NCBI RefSeq assembly: GCF_900091315.1
Contig: NZ_FLSP01000080.1
Location: forward strand, 1-40,687
Source: Streptomyces sp. DI166
Lineage (GTDB): Bacteria; Actinomycetota; Actinomycetes; Streptomycetales; Streptomycetaceae
Length of the DNA: 40,687 nt
Reading direction: 5' to 3'
Made by a program: the position numbers and the translations under genes. This document shows positions 1 to 9,820 of the stretch, one piece after another. How positions within the stretch are numbered: the stretch's first letter is position 1; each line of letters begins with the position of its first letter. The notes beneath the pieces were generated by a model that saw nothing but the letters and a program-made list of their open reading frames with translations, made no database searches and had not been told where the DNA came from.

Positions 1-575
<575 letters not shown>

Positions 576-632
576 GCGTCTGCCCCTTGCACGTGTGCCC
601 TTGAGCGTGTGCCGACGAAAGGACGCGTCACC

Positions 633-2000
633 ATGACGAAGACCGCACCACTCAGGCCGAGCCCCCCGGCCGTCGCCGACATCATGGTCTCGCTAGGCGG
701 TCTGCTGCGTCAGTGGCTGCCGCGGCAGCGGTGGTTCGCGGGCAAGGACCGGCCCGTCACGGACCTGGCCCTGCTGTCCATGACCGAGCTGTTCCCCGGC
801 TGTATGCATCTGCTGATCCACGCCGGCCACGTCCCCGTGCCCGCGCCCGGCGGCACCACCGCGCCACCGGCCGGCGACTGCTACCAACTCCTGCTGGGCG
901 TGCGGGAGCACCCCTCCCCGCGCCTGGGCCGCAGTCTCATCGGACGGGCCGAGGAGGGCCCGCTGGCCGGGCTGACGGTCTACGACGCACTCCAGGACCT
1001 CCGCTCCGCGCAGATGCTGTTCGACCGGCTCCGGCACCCCGGGTCGGCCGGTCCGCTGCGCTTCGAGTCCTGCTTCTCCGTACCGGTCCCGCCGGGGCTC
1101 ACACCGCGGCTGATGGACGCCGAGCAGTCCAACTCCTCGCTGGTGTACGGCGACGCCTTCGTGCTGAAGGTGTTCCGGCGCATCCAGCCGGGCGTCAACC
1201 CGGATCTGGAGGTGCCGGGGGCGCTGGCCCGGCAGGGCTGTGCGCGGGTGCCCGCGCCCGTGTCCTGGTTCCGCACCACCCGCCCGTGGGAGGCCACCCT
1301 CGGGGTGCTCCAGCCGTTCCTGCCGAACGCCACCGACGGCTGGGCACTGGCGCTCCAGGCGCTCGCCTCCGGTGACGACTTCACCGCCGAGGCACACCAG
1401 CTGGGCCGGGCCACCGCCGAGGTCCACCTCGCGCTGGCCTCGGCGTTCCCCTGCGAGGCGGCACACGAGAACGACCGTACGGCGGCGGCCATGACCGAGC
1501 GGCTGGACGCCGCGGCGCACTGTGTGCCCGCGCTGCGGCCGTTTGTCGCGGGCCTGCGGACCGCGTTCGGGACGCTCACCACCTGCGACTCCGGCCCGCC
1601 CGCCCAGCGCATCCACGGCGATCTGCACCTGGGCCAGGTGCTGCGCGCCGGACGCGAGTGGTTCGTCATCGACTTCGAGGGCGAGCCGTCGCGTCCGCTG
1701 GCCGAGCGGCGCAGCCCGCACTCCCCGGTGCGGGACATCGCCGGAATGCTGCGCTCCTTCGACTACGCGGCGCGTCAGCGCCGCCCGTGGCGGCCCGAGT
1801 GGGCCCGCCGCTGCCGGGAGTCCTTCTGCGCGGGCTACGCGTCCGCCGCGGGGTGGGACCCCCGCAAGAAACACGGTCTGTTGCGCGCCTACGAGACCGA
1901 CCGTGCCGTTTACGAAGTGCTGTACGAAGCCAGACACCGCCCGGACTGGCTGCCCGTGCCGATGGCGGCGATCGAACGACTCGCCGTACGAGGAGGCTGA
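633..2000 (+). CDS. mak: Maltokinase
   Basis: This enzyme phosphorylates maltose with ATP to maltose-1-phosphate, the donor used by GlgE. The 455-residue protein has an N-terminal cap (WLPRQRWFAGKDRP near residue 30) and an aminoglycoside-phosphotransferase-like kinase fold. Visible motifs are a nucleotide-binding lysine in FVLKVF, a catalytic loop IHGDLHLGQ with Asp330, and a metal-binding DFEGEP with Asp347. ATG 633 is chosen over the in-frame GTG at 609 because AAAGGA lies about 9 bases before it. The stop is 6 bases before glgB, so translation is probably coupled. In some genomes this enzyme is fused to TreS; here it is separate. It is often annotated pep2 in streptomycetes. Confidence 0.9.
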   Translation: MTKTAPLRPSPPAVADIMVSLGGLLRQWLPRQRWFAGKDRPVTDLALLSMTELFPGCMHLLIHAGHVPVPAPGGTTAPPAGDCYQLLLGVREHPSPRLGRSLIGRAEEGPLAGLTVYDALQDLRSAQMLFDRLRHPGSAGPLRFESCFSVPVPPGLTPRLMDAEQSNSSLVYGDAFVLKVFRRIQPGVNPDLEVPGALARQGCARVPAPVSWFRTTRPWEATLGVLQPFLPNATDGWALALQALASGDDFTAEAHQLGRATAEVHLALASAFPCEAAHENDRTAAAMTERLDAAAHCVPALRPFVAGLRTAFGTLTTCDSGPPAQRIHGDLHLGQVLRAGREWFVIDFEGEPSRPLAERRSPHSPVRDIAGMLRSFDYAARQRRPWRPEWARRCRESFCAGYASAAGWDPRKKHGLLRAYETDRAVYEVLYEARHRPDWLPVPMAAIERLAVRGG

Positions 2001-2006
2001 CCCCCC

Positions 2007-4217
2007 ATGGCCCTGCGTGACACCACGCTGCCCCAGCCGACCAGCGCCGCCCGGCGCGGGACGGCGCCGCCGCTGGACCCTGCCGACCGCGGTCGGCTGC
2101 TGGCCGGCGCGCATCATGATCCGCACGCGCTGCTCGGGGCCCATGTGGTCCCGGGCGGGGTCGCGGTCCGGGCGTTGCGCCCGTTCGCGCGGGCGGTGAG
2201 CGTGGTGGTCGACGGCAAGCGGATCCCGCTGGTCTCCGAGGGCGACGGCCTCTTCTCCGGCGTACTGCCCCGGCGGCGGAAGATCCCGGCGTACAAGCTG
2301 CTGGTGGCGTACGAGGACGGGGAGCACGAGGTCGAGGACCCGTACCGCTTCCTGCCCGCGCTCGGTGAGCTGGACCTGCATCTGATCCGGGAGGGGCGGC
2401 ACGAGCAGTTGTGGCGGGCGCTCGGTGCCGAGCCGATGGTCCATCAGGGTGTGGCCGGTACCCGGTTCACGGTGTGGGCGCCGAACGCGCAGGGCGTGCG
2501 GGTTGCGGCGGACTTCACGTACTGGGACGGCACCGCGTTCCCGATGCGCTCCCTCGGCGCGTCGGGTGTGTGGGAGCTGTTCCTGCCCGGGGTCGCGGAG
2601 GGGACGAAGTACAAGTTCGAGATCCACTCCCGGCACGGGCACCGCTTCCTCAAGGCCGACCCGATGGCGCGGTACGCGGAGGTGCCGCCGGACACCGCGT
2701 CGATCGTGCACTCCTCGCGCTACGAGTGGGGCGACGCGGAGTGGATGGCGCACCGCGGGGACGTGCCGGTGCATGTGGCGCCGTTCTCGGTGTACGAGGT
2801 GCATCTGCCGTCCTGGCGGCCCGGACTCTCCTACCGCGAGCTGGCCGAGGTGCTGCCGGCGTATGTGCGGGATCTCGGTTTCACGCATGTGGAGTTCATG
2901 CCGGTCGCCCATCACCCCTTCTCCGGCTCCTGGGGCTACCAGATCACCGGGTTCTACGCGCCGATGGCGAAGCTGGGCACACCGGACGACTTCAAGTTCC
3001 TGATCGACTCGCTGCACCGCGCCGGGATCGGCGTGATCATGGACTGGGTGCCGGCGCACTTCCCGAAGGACGACTGGGCGCTGGCCCGCTTCGACGGGGA
3101 GCCGCTGTACGAGCCCGGGGACGCGCGGCGCGCGGAGCACCCGGACTGGGGGACGTACGAGTTCGACTTCGGGCGGGTGGAGGTGCGCAACTTCCTCGTC
3201 GCCAACGCCGTGTACTGGTGCGAGGAGTTCCACATCGACGGGCTGCGGGTGGACGCGGTCGCCTCGATGCTCTACCTGGACTACTCCCGTGACTCCGGCC
3301 AGTGGGCCCCGAACGTGTACGGCGGGCGCGAGGATCTGGACGCGGTGGCCTTCCTGCGGGAGATGAACGCCACCGTGTACCGGCGGGCGCCGGGCGTGGT
3401 GACGATCGCGGAGGAGTCCACCGCATGGGAGGGGGTGACCCGGCCGACCGACAGCGGCGGGCTCGGCTTCGGCCTGAAGTGGAACATGGGCTGGATGCAC
3501 GACTCGCTGGGGTACATCTCGCACGAGCCGGTGCACCGCAAGTACCACCACAACGAGATGACCTTCTCGATGGTGTACGCCTACAGCGAGAACTACGTTC
3601 TTCCGATCTCCCATGACGAAGTCGTCCACGGCAAGCAGGCGCTGGTGTCGAAGATGCCCGGCGACTGGTGGCAGCAACGCGCCAATCACCGCGCCTATCT
3701 GGGCTTCATGTGGGCCCACCCCGGCAAACAACTGCTCTTCATGGGGCAGGAGTTCGCGCAAGGGGCCGAGTGGTCCGAGCCGGAGGGCCCGCACTGGTGG
3801 CTGCTGGATCCGCAGTACGGCGCGGAGGCCGACCACCGGGGTGTGCGGGATCTGGTGCGTGATCTCAACTCCGCCTACCGGGCGACCCCGGCGCTGTGGC
3901 AGCGGGACACCGACCCGGGCGGCTTCCGCTGGGTGATCGGGGACGCGGCGGACGACAACGTCTTCGGTTTCCTCAGGTACGCGGTCGACGGCACGCCCCT
4001 GCTCGCGGTGTCGAACTTCTCCCCCGTCGTGCGGGACGACTACCGGATCTGGGTACCCGAGGACGGGCCGGTGTGGGAGGAGACCCTCAACACGGACGCG
4101 GCCCGCTACGGCGGCGGTGATATCACCAACCCCGGGCCGATCAAGCCGGAGGAGGACGGCATCCGGATCACTCTGCCCCCACTGGCCACGGTCTGGCTGA
4201 CGCCGTACCCCTGCTGA
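2007..4217 (+). CDS. glgB: 1,4-alpha-glucan branching enzyme
   Basis: GlgB cuts alpha-1,4 glucan chains and re-attaches them in alpha-1,6 linkage, giving branched alpha-glucan. The 736-residue length is normal. An N-terminal CBM48-type sandwich (TRFTVWAPNAQGVRVAADF, residues about 150-250) precedes a GH13 barrel with the expected catalytic triad: Asp416 in DGLRVDAVASMLY, Glu469 in TIAEESTAW and Asp537 in ISHDEVVHGK. The C-terminal all-beta domain ends at residue 736. AGGAGG at 1991-1996 overlaps the end of mak and is 10 bases before ATG 2007. It works on chains extended by GlgE from maltose-1-phosphate, so treS, mak and glgB form one functional unit. Confidence 0.97.
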   Translation: MALRDTTLPQPTSAARRGTAPPLDPADRGRLLAGAHHDPHALLGAHVVPGGVAVRALRPFARAVSVVVDGKRIPLVSEGDGLFSGVLPRRRKIPAYKLLVAYEDGEHEVEDPYRFLPALGELDLHLIREGRHEQLWRALGAEPMVHQGVAGTRFTVWAPNAQGVRVAADFTYWDGTAFPMRSLGASGVWELFLPGVAEGTKYKFEIHSRHGHRFLKADPMARYAEVPPDTASIVHSSRYEWGDAEWMAHRGDVPVHVAPFSVYEVHLPSWRPGLSYRELAEVLPAYVRDLGFTHVEFMPVAHHPFSGSWGYQITGFYAPMAKLGTPDDFKFLIDSLHRAGIGVIMDWVPAHFPKDDWALARFDGEPLYEPGDARRAEHPDWGTYEFDFGRVEVRNFLVANAVYWCEEFHIDGLRVDAVASMLYLDYSRDSGQWAPNVYGGREDLDAVAFLREMNATVYRRAPGVVTIAEESTAWEGVTRPTDSGGLGFGLKWNMGWMHDSLGYISHEPVHRKYHHNEMTFSMVYAYSENYVLPISHDEVVHGKQALVSKMPGDWWQQRANHRAYLGFMWAHPGKQLLFMGQEFAQGAEWSEPEGPHWWLLDPQYGAEADHRGVRDLVRDLNSAYRATPALWQRDTDPGGFRWVIGDAADDNVFGFLRYAVDGTPLLAVSNFSPVVRDDYRIWVPEDGPVWEETLNTDAARYGGGDITNPGPIKPEEDGIRITLPPLATVWLTPYPC

Positions 4218-4323
4218 GTCCAGCGGCCCGGTGCGAGGTGTCCGAATGCCCTGAAAGGGGCAGTCGGGGCGTACGGCGAATCCCTCGTCGTCCTCGCATC
4301 GGGCCACAGAAGGGGTGCCTCAG

Positions 4324-5415
4324 GTGCGCACCGTCGGAGTGGAGGAGGAAATCCTCCTGGTCGACCCGGAGACGGGTGATCCGCGGCCGCTGTCCGCCGC
4401 GATCGTCGCCCGCGCCGCGCTGGACAACGCGGACGGGCGGGATGTGTTCGAGAAGGAACTGCACGAGCAGATGCTGGAGTACGCGACCGCTCCGCAGTCG
4501 GACATGGACGCTCTGGGCAGGGAGATCGTCCGCTGCCGCAAGGAGGCGGCACGGCACGCGGGTGAGATCGGCTGCGCGGTCGCGGCGCTGGCCACCTCCC
4601 CGCTGCCGGTCCGGCCGAGCGTGGGCGCGCATCAGCGCTACCAGTGGATGGACGAGCAGTACGGCATCGCCACCCGGGAACAGCTCGTCCTCGGCTGCCA
4701 TGTGCATGTGGCCGTCGACTCCGACGAGGAGGGCGTGGCGGTCATCGACCGGATGCGGCCGTGGCTGTCGGTGATCTCGGCGCTGAGCTGCAACTCGCCG
4801 TTCTGGCAGGGCACGGACACCGGGTACGCCAGCTACCGCAGCCGGGTCTGGCAGCGCTGGCCCTCGGCGGGCCCGACCGAGGTGTTCGGGTCGCCGGAGC
4901 GGTACCGCGAGGTGGTGGCGAGCATGGTCGACACCGGGGTGATCCTGGACGAGGGGATGGTCTACTTCGACGCCCGGCTGTCACGGAACTACCCGACGGT
5001 GGAGATCCGGGTCTCGGACATCTGTCTGCACGCCGACACGCCCGTGCTGATCGCCACTCTGGCGCGCGGTCTGGTGGAGACGGCGGCGCGCGAGTGGCGG
5101 GCCGGGGTGCCCCCGGCGGCGCACGGGGTGAGCGTGCTGCGGCTGGCCGCCTGGCAGGCCGCGCGCGCCGGTCTCGACGACACCCTGCTGCACCCGGTGA
5201 CCATGCGCAGCACACCGGCGCCGGTCGTCGTACGGGCGCTGCTGGACCATGTCGCGGACGCGCTGGAGGAGACCGGCGACCTGGAGACCGCGCGGGCCAG
5301 GGTCGCGCATCTGCTGGCCCGCGGCAACGGCGCCCGCACGCAGCGCGAACTGCTGCGGCGCACCGGCAGCCTGCGGGAGGTCGTCACCGAGTGCGTGCGA
5401 CGCACCCAGGAGTGA
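4324..5415 (+). CDS. Carboxylate-amine ligase, glutamate-cysteine ligase type 2 (YbdK) family
   Basis: This is an ATP-dependent ligase of the GCS2 family, joining an amino-acid carboxylate to an amine through an acyl phosphate; the true substrate of most members is unknown. The 363-residue protein opens with TVGVEEEILLVDPETG, the family signature carrying metal-binding glutamates. It continues with GCHVHVAVDS and then ALSCNSPFWQGTDTGYASYR, the conserved core of YbdK proteins. GTG 4324 is preferred to GTG 4315 because AAGGGG ends 8 bases upstream. It follows glgB by about 105 bases and probably has its own promoter. It could be annotated as glutamate-cysteine ligase, but streptomycetes make mycothiol rather than glutathione, so that activity is doubtful. 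Confidence 0.85.
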   Translation: MRTVGVEEEILLVDPETGDPRPLSAAIVARAALDNADGRDVFEKELHEQMLEYATAPQSDMDALGREIVRCRKEAARHAGEIGCAVAALATSPLPVRPSVGAHQRYQWMDEQYGIATREQLVLGCHVHVAVDSDEEGVAVIDRMRPWLSVISALSCNSPFWQGTDTGYASYRSRVWQRWPSAGPTEVFGSPERYREVVASMVDTGVILDEGMVYFDARLSRNYPTVEIRVSDICLHADTPVLIATLARGLVETAAREWRAGVPPAAHGVSVLRLAAWQAARAGLDDTLLHPVTMRSTPAPVVVRALLDHVADALEETGDLETARARVAHLLARGNGARTQRELLRRTGSLREVVTECVRRTQE

Positions 5416-5422
5416 GGACGCC

Positions 5423-5450
5423 GAGCGGGCGCCGGGTGCGGGCGCCGCTC
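5423..5450. terminator. Hairpin between convergent genes
   Basis: GAGCG plus GCGCC pairs with GGCGC plus CGCTC, giving a 10-bp stem with one bulged G and a 7-base loop (5434-5440). It sits between the stop of the ligase gene and the stop of the minus-strand DUF6480 gene and just touches the latter. There is no T-run, so it may be a GC-rich bidirectional terminator of the kind common in streptomycetes. Confidence 0.5.
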
Positions 5451-5682
5451 ATACGGCGAGGACGATCGCGTAGACCAGGAAGAAGGCCGCGATCAGGACG
5501 GCGAGGGCCAGGATCAGCAGGAGCGGGGTCCTGGCCCAGCCCGTGGGCGGATTGTGGGTCTCCCGGGGGCCCGCCTCCGGCAGGCTGCTCTCGGCCGGCG
5601 GGGTTTCGCCCGGCGGTACCGACCCGCCGGGCTCCAGGCCGGTGGTGCGTTCGGGTTCCGGATCAGGGTTCACATGGCTCAT
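5449..5682 (-). CDS. DUF6480 family small membrane protein
   Basis: A 77-residue protein with a proline- and glutamate-rich soluble N-terminus (NPDPEPERTTGLEPGG, then PPGETPPAESS) and one C-terminal membrane helix, about residues 53-77, reaching the end of the protein. I recognise this pattern as the DUF6480 family of streptomycetes; its function is unknown. ATG at 5682 is chosen because the conserved part begins there (MSHVNPDP). GGAAG lies close upstream, and the frame stays open to an alternative ATG at 5745, which would add 21 residues. The tail-anchored layout suggests insertion in the cell membrane with the N-terminus in the cytoplasm. Confidence 0.75.
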   Translation of the reverse strand: MSHVNPDPEPERTTGLEPGGSVPPGETPPAESSLPEAGPRETHNPPTGWARTPLLLILALAVLIAAFFLVYAIVLAV

Positions 5683-5833
5683 GTCTTCCGGGTCCCCCGA
5701 AACCCAAGAGATCATCAGGGTCTTCGGCTTGTCGGATTCGGGCACGGTTCGCTCGTACCTCGGCTAGATTCGAGCACCGCCGATAACCCTGCTCGTCGGT
5801 GGCGTCACACCCCGTACACATCAGGAGCTGCGC

Positions 5834-7744
5834 ATGCGCGACTTCGCCCTGGCTCCCTCCATCGCCGCGCCGCCGGTCGGCGGCCTCGCCGACAGTGTCT
5901 TCGAGCGCGCCAGGCTCGAACCGACACTGCCGGTCCTCGCACGCCGTGTGCCGGGCTCCGCCGAGTGGACGGAGATCAGCGCGGTGGAGCTGCGGGACAC
6001 GGTGGTGGACCTGGCCAAGGGCCTGGTCGCCTCCGGGATCTCGCCGGGCCATCGGGTGGCCCTCATGGCCCGTACCCGCTACGAGTGGACGGTGCTCAGC
6101 TACGCCCTGTGGGCGGTGGGCGCCGAAATCGTCCCGGTGTACCCGACGGCCTCCCGCGACCAGGTGGAGTGGATCCTGCGGGACGCCGCCTGTGTGGGCG
6201 TGGTGGTGGAGGACGAACAGGCGGTGATGACCGTCGGCTCGGTGTGCGCCTCGCTGCCGATGCTGCGGCACGTGTGGCAGCTGGACGCGGGCGCGCTGGA
6301 CAATCTGGTGGCGCGCGGCGAGGTGGTGCCGGCCACCACCGTCGACTCCCTGCGCCGGATCGTGCTGCCTGACTCCACGGCCGTGATCTCCTACACCTCC
6401 GGCTCCACCGGCCGCCCGCTCGGCTGTGCGCTGAGCCACCGGAACCTGGCCGCCCCGTGCGACACGCTGCTGGCGGGCTGGGGGCACCAGGTGGTACCGC
6501 CGGGCGAACAGGCGTCCGTCCTCGCCTTCCTGCCGTTCTCCCATGTGTACGGGCTGATGGTGCAGGGGCTGTGCGTCCGCGGCGGGATCCTGATGGGCCA
6601 CCACGGCGACCCGGGCGGAGAGGCGCTCGGAGAGGCGCTGCGGACGTTCCGGCCGACGTACTTCTGCGCGGTCCCGTCGGTCTACGAGCGGATCTACAAG
6701 GGCTTCATGCGCGCCGCCCGGGAGTCGGGGCGCGGCGCGCTGTTCGAGCGGGCGGCGGGCACGGCGCGGGACTTCGCGCTGGCCTCGGAGCGGCACCGGC
6801 TCGGCGAGGGGCCGGGGCCCGGCTTCGATCTGCGGCTCCAGCACGCCCTGTACGAGCGCACGGTGTACCGCGGGCTGCGGGGGGCGCTCGGCGGCCGGGT
6901 GCGCCGTGCCTCGTCCGGGGGCACGCCGCTGCACCGGGAGATAGCCCTGTTCTTCGAGGGCATCGGGATCTACCTCAACGACGGGTACGGGCTCACCGAG
7001 ACGGCCGGCGGGGTCACCGCGCAGCCGCCGGGCCGGGAGAAGTCGGGGACGGTGGGCAAGGTGCTGCCCGGCATGGATCTGCGGGTGGCCGACGACGGGG
7101 AGATCCTGGTGCGCGGGCCGTCGGTGTTCCAGGGCTACGTCAACGACGACGCGGCGACCCGCAACGCGCTGCGCGGCGGCTGGCTGGCCACCGGTGACCT
7201 CGGGGTGCTGGACTCCGACGGCTATCTGACGATCACGGGCCGGAAGAAGGACGTGATCATCACCAGCAACGGCAAGTCCGTCGCCCCGGCCGCGCTGGAA
7301 CAGCGCCTGAGGATGCATCCGCTGATCCACCAGGCGGTGGTCGTGGGCGACGGCCGTCCCTGTGTGGGGGCGCTGATCACCCTGGACCCGGACTTCCTGG
7401 CGTACTGGCGCGGCACGCTGGAGCCGCGCCCCGATCCGCGCGGCCGGGACGCGCGGGACGCCCGCGAGGAGAACGCGCTGCGCGAGGAGGTCGCCCGGGC
7501 CGTGGCCGCCGCCAACAGCACCGTGTCGCGGTCGGAGTCGATCCGGGTGTTCCGGGTGCTGCCGGAGCCCTTCGACGTCGCCAACGGGCTGCTGACGCCG
7601 TCCATGAAGCTGCGCCGGGACGCGATCGTGGAGCGCTACGCGCTGGAGATCGACGCCATGTACCAGGCGCGGGCGAGAACCAGGCGGGATCCGGCGCCGG
7701 ACGAGCCCGCGGTGTGGGACGACTCCGACAACGTCTTCAGGTGA
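5834..7744 (+). CDS. AMP-dependent long-chain fatty acid-CoA ligase
   Basis: This enzyme activates a carboxylic acid, probably a long-chain fatty acid, with ATP and CoA through an acyl-adenylate. The 636-residue protein has the ANL-superfamily motifs in order: the phosphate loop YTSGSTGRPLG near residue 185, NDGYGLTET near 381, TGDLGVLDSDGYLTITGRKKD near 452, and a C-terminal lysine in LTPSMKLRR near 591. AGGAG at 5823-5827 precedes ATG 5834. The layout resembles FadD15-like ligases of actinobacteria. The gene is transcribed away from the DUF6480 gene. Precise chain-length preference cannot be read from the sequence. Confidence 0.9.
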   Translation: MRDFALAPSIAAPPVGGLADSVFERARLEPTLPVLARRVPGSAEWTEISAVELRDTVVDLAKGLVASGISPGHRVALMARTRYEWTVLSYALWAVGAEIVPVYPTASRDQVEWILRDAACVGVVVEDEQAVMTVGSVCASLPMLRHVWQLDAGALDNLVARGEVVPATTVDSLRRIVLPDSTAVISYTSGSTGRPLGCALSHRNLAAPCDTLLAGWGHQVVPPGEQASVLAFLPFSHVYGLMVQGLCVRGGILMGHHGDPGGEALGEALRTFRPTYFCAVPSVYERIYKGFMRAARESGRGALFERAAGTARDFALASERHRLGEGPGPGFDLRLQHALYERTVYRGLRGALGGRVRRASSGGTPLHREIALFFEGIGIYLNDGYGLTETAGGVTAQPPGREKSGTVGKVLPGMDLRVADDGEILVRGPSVFQGYVNDDAATRNALRGGWLATGDLGVLDSDGYLTITGRKKDVIITSNGKSVAPAALEQRLRMHPLIHQAVVVGDGRPCVGALITLDPDFLAYWRGTLEPRPDPRGRDARDAREENALREEVARAVAAANSTVSRSESIRVFRVLPEPFDVANGLLTPSMKLRRDAIVERYALEIDAMYQARARTRRDPAPDEPAVWDDSDNVFR

Positions 7745-7790
7745 ACGTGCGTAGACCTCGGCGAGCGGGGAAGCCGGACATCGTCAGAGG

Positions 7791-8222
7791 TTGGGGGGAG
7801 AGACGGACGACGACGCATTGGGTGCACAGGAGATCGCGGACCGTCTCGTCCGCTTCACCGGCGCGCTCGGGGACGTGACCGAGGCACGGTTGGCGGCCGA
7901 GGCGTTTCTGCGGGACCTCACACGGGTCCTGCCCCCCACCTCACCGGACCACTACGACGACATCCTGCTGGTGGTCACGGAACTGGCGGCGAACAGCGTG
8001 GAGTACGCGCCCGGCCCGTTCGAACTGCGGCTGCGCCGTGCCTTCGACGGGGTGCATGTGATCCTGCGGGACACCAGCCAGGAGGCGCCGGTGGCGCGGT
8101 CGTTCGATCCCGGGCGCGGCGGGCGGGGCATCGGCTGGTACCTGGTGCAGTCCCTCAGCAATCAGGTCGGGGTCATCACGCACGAGCGCGGCAAGGACGT
8201 GCACGCGTTCCTGCCCTGGTGA
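7791..8222 (+). CDS. RsbW-like ATP-binding regulatory protein
   Basis: A 143-residue single-domain GHKL ATPase of the anti-sigma-factor type common in streptomycetes. The N box is ELAANSVEYAPG (near residue 65), the G1 region is DTSQEAPVARSF, and the G2 region is GRGGRGIGWYLVQSLSNQ. Such proteins bind ATP and either phosphorylate an anti-anti-sigma partner or hold a sigma factor. No sigma factor or STAS partner is adjacent. The start is uncertain: TTG 7791 gives the frame shown, with a G-rich tract just after it and no ATG in frame upstream. A start a few codons later is possible. Confidence 0.8.
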   Translation: MGGETDDDALGAQEIADRLVRFTGALGDVTEARLAAEAFLRDLTRVLPPTSPDHYDDILLVVTELAANSVEYAPGPFELRLRRAFDGVHVILRDTSQEAPVARSFDPGRGGRGIGWYLVQSLSNQVGVITHERGKDVHAFLPW

Positions 8223-8443
8223 GCCGGTGGCCGACTTCGGCGAACCGGGTGTGGGTGTGGTTCTTGTGGGGCAAGGTGGCCGGAACAGGCGAGTTGGCTC
8301 GAAGTCGTCGTTCATCTGCCTGCCGCACCCGACTGGCGGAGCGGCCGGGGGCGCGGTGGGATCGAAGGGGTGCGAGGCAGTGACCCGGGGCAGGCGAGCG
8401 ACGCCGAAGCAGACCGCCCGGAGCCGCAGAAGGGATGAACACC

Positions 8444-9808
8444 GTGACACGACCCAGGATCCTGGTGGTCGGCGCAGGCTTCGCCGGCGTGGGGTGCGTG
8501 CGCCGCCTGGAGCGCAGGCTCGCCGCCCACGAGGCCGACGTCACCCTGGTGACACCGTTCGCCTACCAGCTCTACCTCCCGCTGCTGCCCCAGGTCGCCT
8601 CCGGCGTGCTGACGCCCCAGTCGATCGCGCTGTCCCTGCGCCGCAGCAAGCGGTACCGCACCCGGATCATTCCGGGCGGCGCGATCGGCGTCGACCTGGA
8701 CGCCAAGGTGTGCGTGATCCGCACGATCACCGACGAGATCGTCAACGAGCGCTACGACTACATCGTGCTGGCCCCCGGCAGCATCACCCGCACCTTCGAC
8801 ATCCCGGGCCTGACGGACCACGCGTACGGCATGAAGACGCTCGCCGAGGCCGCCTACATCCGTGACCACGTCATCGCCCAGCTCGACCTGGCCGACGCCA
8901 GCCACGACCCGGACGAGCGGGCGGCGCGGCTGCAGTTCGTGGTGGTCGGCGGCGGCTACGCGGGCACCGAGACCGCGGCCTGTCTGCAGCAGCTCACCCA
9001 CAACGCGGTCAAGCGGTACCCGCGGCTGGACCCGGCGCTGATCAAGTGGCATCTCATCGACATCGCGCCGAAGCTGATGCCGGAGCTCGGCGACAAGCTC
9101 GGCCGGGAGGCCCAGGAGATCCTGCGCCGGCGCGGTATCGAGATCTCGCTCGGGGTGTCCATCGCGAAGGCCGGCGCGGAGGAGGTCACCTTCACCGACG
9201 GCCGGGTGGTGCCCACCCGCACCCTGATCTGGACGGCCGGGGTGGTCGCCAGCCCGCTCATCGCCACGCTCGGCGAGGAGACGATCCGCGGACGGCTCGC
9301 GGTGACCCCGCAGCTGGCCCTGCCGGGGCGGGACGGGGTGTTCGCGCTCGGCGACGCGGCGGCCGTGCCGGACCTGGCCAAGCCCGGCGAGGACGCCGTC
9401 TGCCCGCCCACCGCGCAGCACGCGATGCGGCAGGCGAAGGTGGCCGCCGACAACGTCATCGCCTCGCTGCGGGGCGGGCCGGTGCAGCCGTACGAGCACA
9501 GGGACCTCGGGCTCGTCGTGGACCTCGGCGGCGCGGACGCGGTGTCCAAGCCGCTCGGGGTGGAACTGCACGGGCTGCCCGCCCAGCTCGTGGCGCGCGG
9601 CTACCACTGGTCGGCGCTGCGCACCAATGTCGCCAAGACGCGGGTGCTGACGAACTGGATGCTCAACGCGATCGCGGGCGACGACTTCGTGCGCACCGGC
9701 TTCCAGGCGCGCAGGCCCGCCAAGCTGAAGGACTTCGAGTACACCGACGCGTATCTCACCCCCGAGCAGCTTCGCGAGCACGTCACGGGCGCGGAGGGCC
9801 GGGGATAG
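8444..9808 (+). CDS. NAD(P)/FAD-dependent oxidoreductase, type II NADH dehydrogenase family
   Basis: A single-subunit NADH dehydrogenase (NDH-2) would pass electrons from NADH through FAD to menaquinone at the inner membrane face without pumping protons. The 454-residue protein begins with an FAD-binding Rossmann motif (ILVVGAGFAGVGC), has a second one for NADH (VVVGGGYAGTETA near residue 170), and a flavin-site motif VFALGDAAAVPD near 300. The C-terminal part is amphipathic, fitting peripheral membrane attachment. GTG 8444 is chosen over ATG 8435 because AAGGG at 8429-8433 is 10 bases before the former and only one base before the latter. The 220 bases upstream hold no other gene I can support. 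Confidence 0.85.
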   Translation: MTRPRILVVGAGFAGVGCVRRLERRLAAHEADVTLVTPFAYQLYLPLLPQVASGVLTPQSIALSLRRSKRYRTRIIPGGAIGVDLDAKVCVIRTITDEIVNERYDYIVLAPGSITRTFDIPGLTDHAYGMKTLAEAAYIRDHVIAQLDLADASHDPDERAARLQFVVVGGGYAGTETAACLQQLTHNAVKRYPRLDPALIKWHLIDIAPKLMPELGDKLGREAQEILRRRGIEISLGVSIAKAGAEEVTFTDGRVVPTRTLIWTAGVVASPLIATLGEETIRGRLAVTPQLALPGRDGVFALGDAAAVPDLAKPGEDAVCPPTAQHAMRQAKVAADNVIASLRGGPVQPYEHRDLGLVVDLGGADAVSKPLGVELHGLPAQLVARGYHWSALRTNVAKTRVLTNWMLNAIAGDDFVRTGFQARRPAKLKDFEYTDAYLTPEQLREHVTGAEGRG

Positions 9809-9820
9809 GCACGGGTCCGG

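Noticed and set aside
693..4307. Open frame of 1204 codons on the minus strand opposite mak and glgB
   Set aside because: It is antisense to two well-recognised enzymes, low in complexity (Arg, Pro, His, Val), and typical of the long false frames produced by high GC content.
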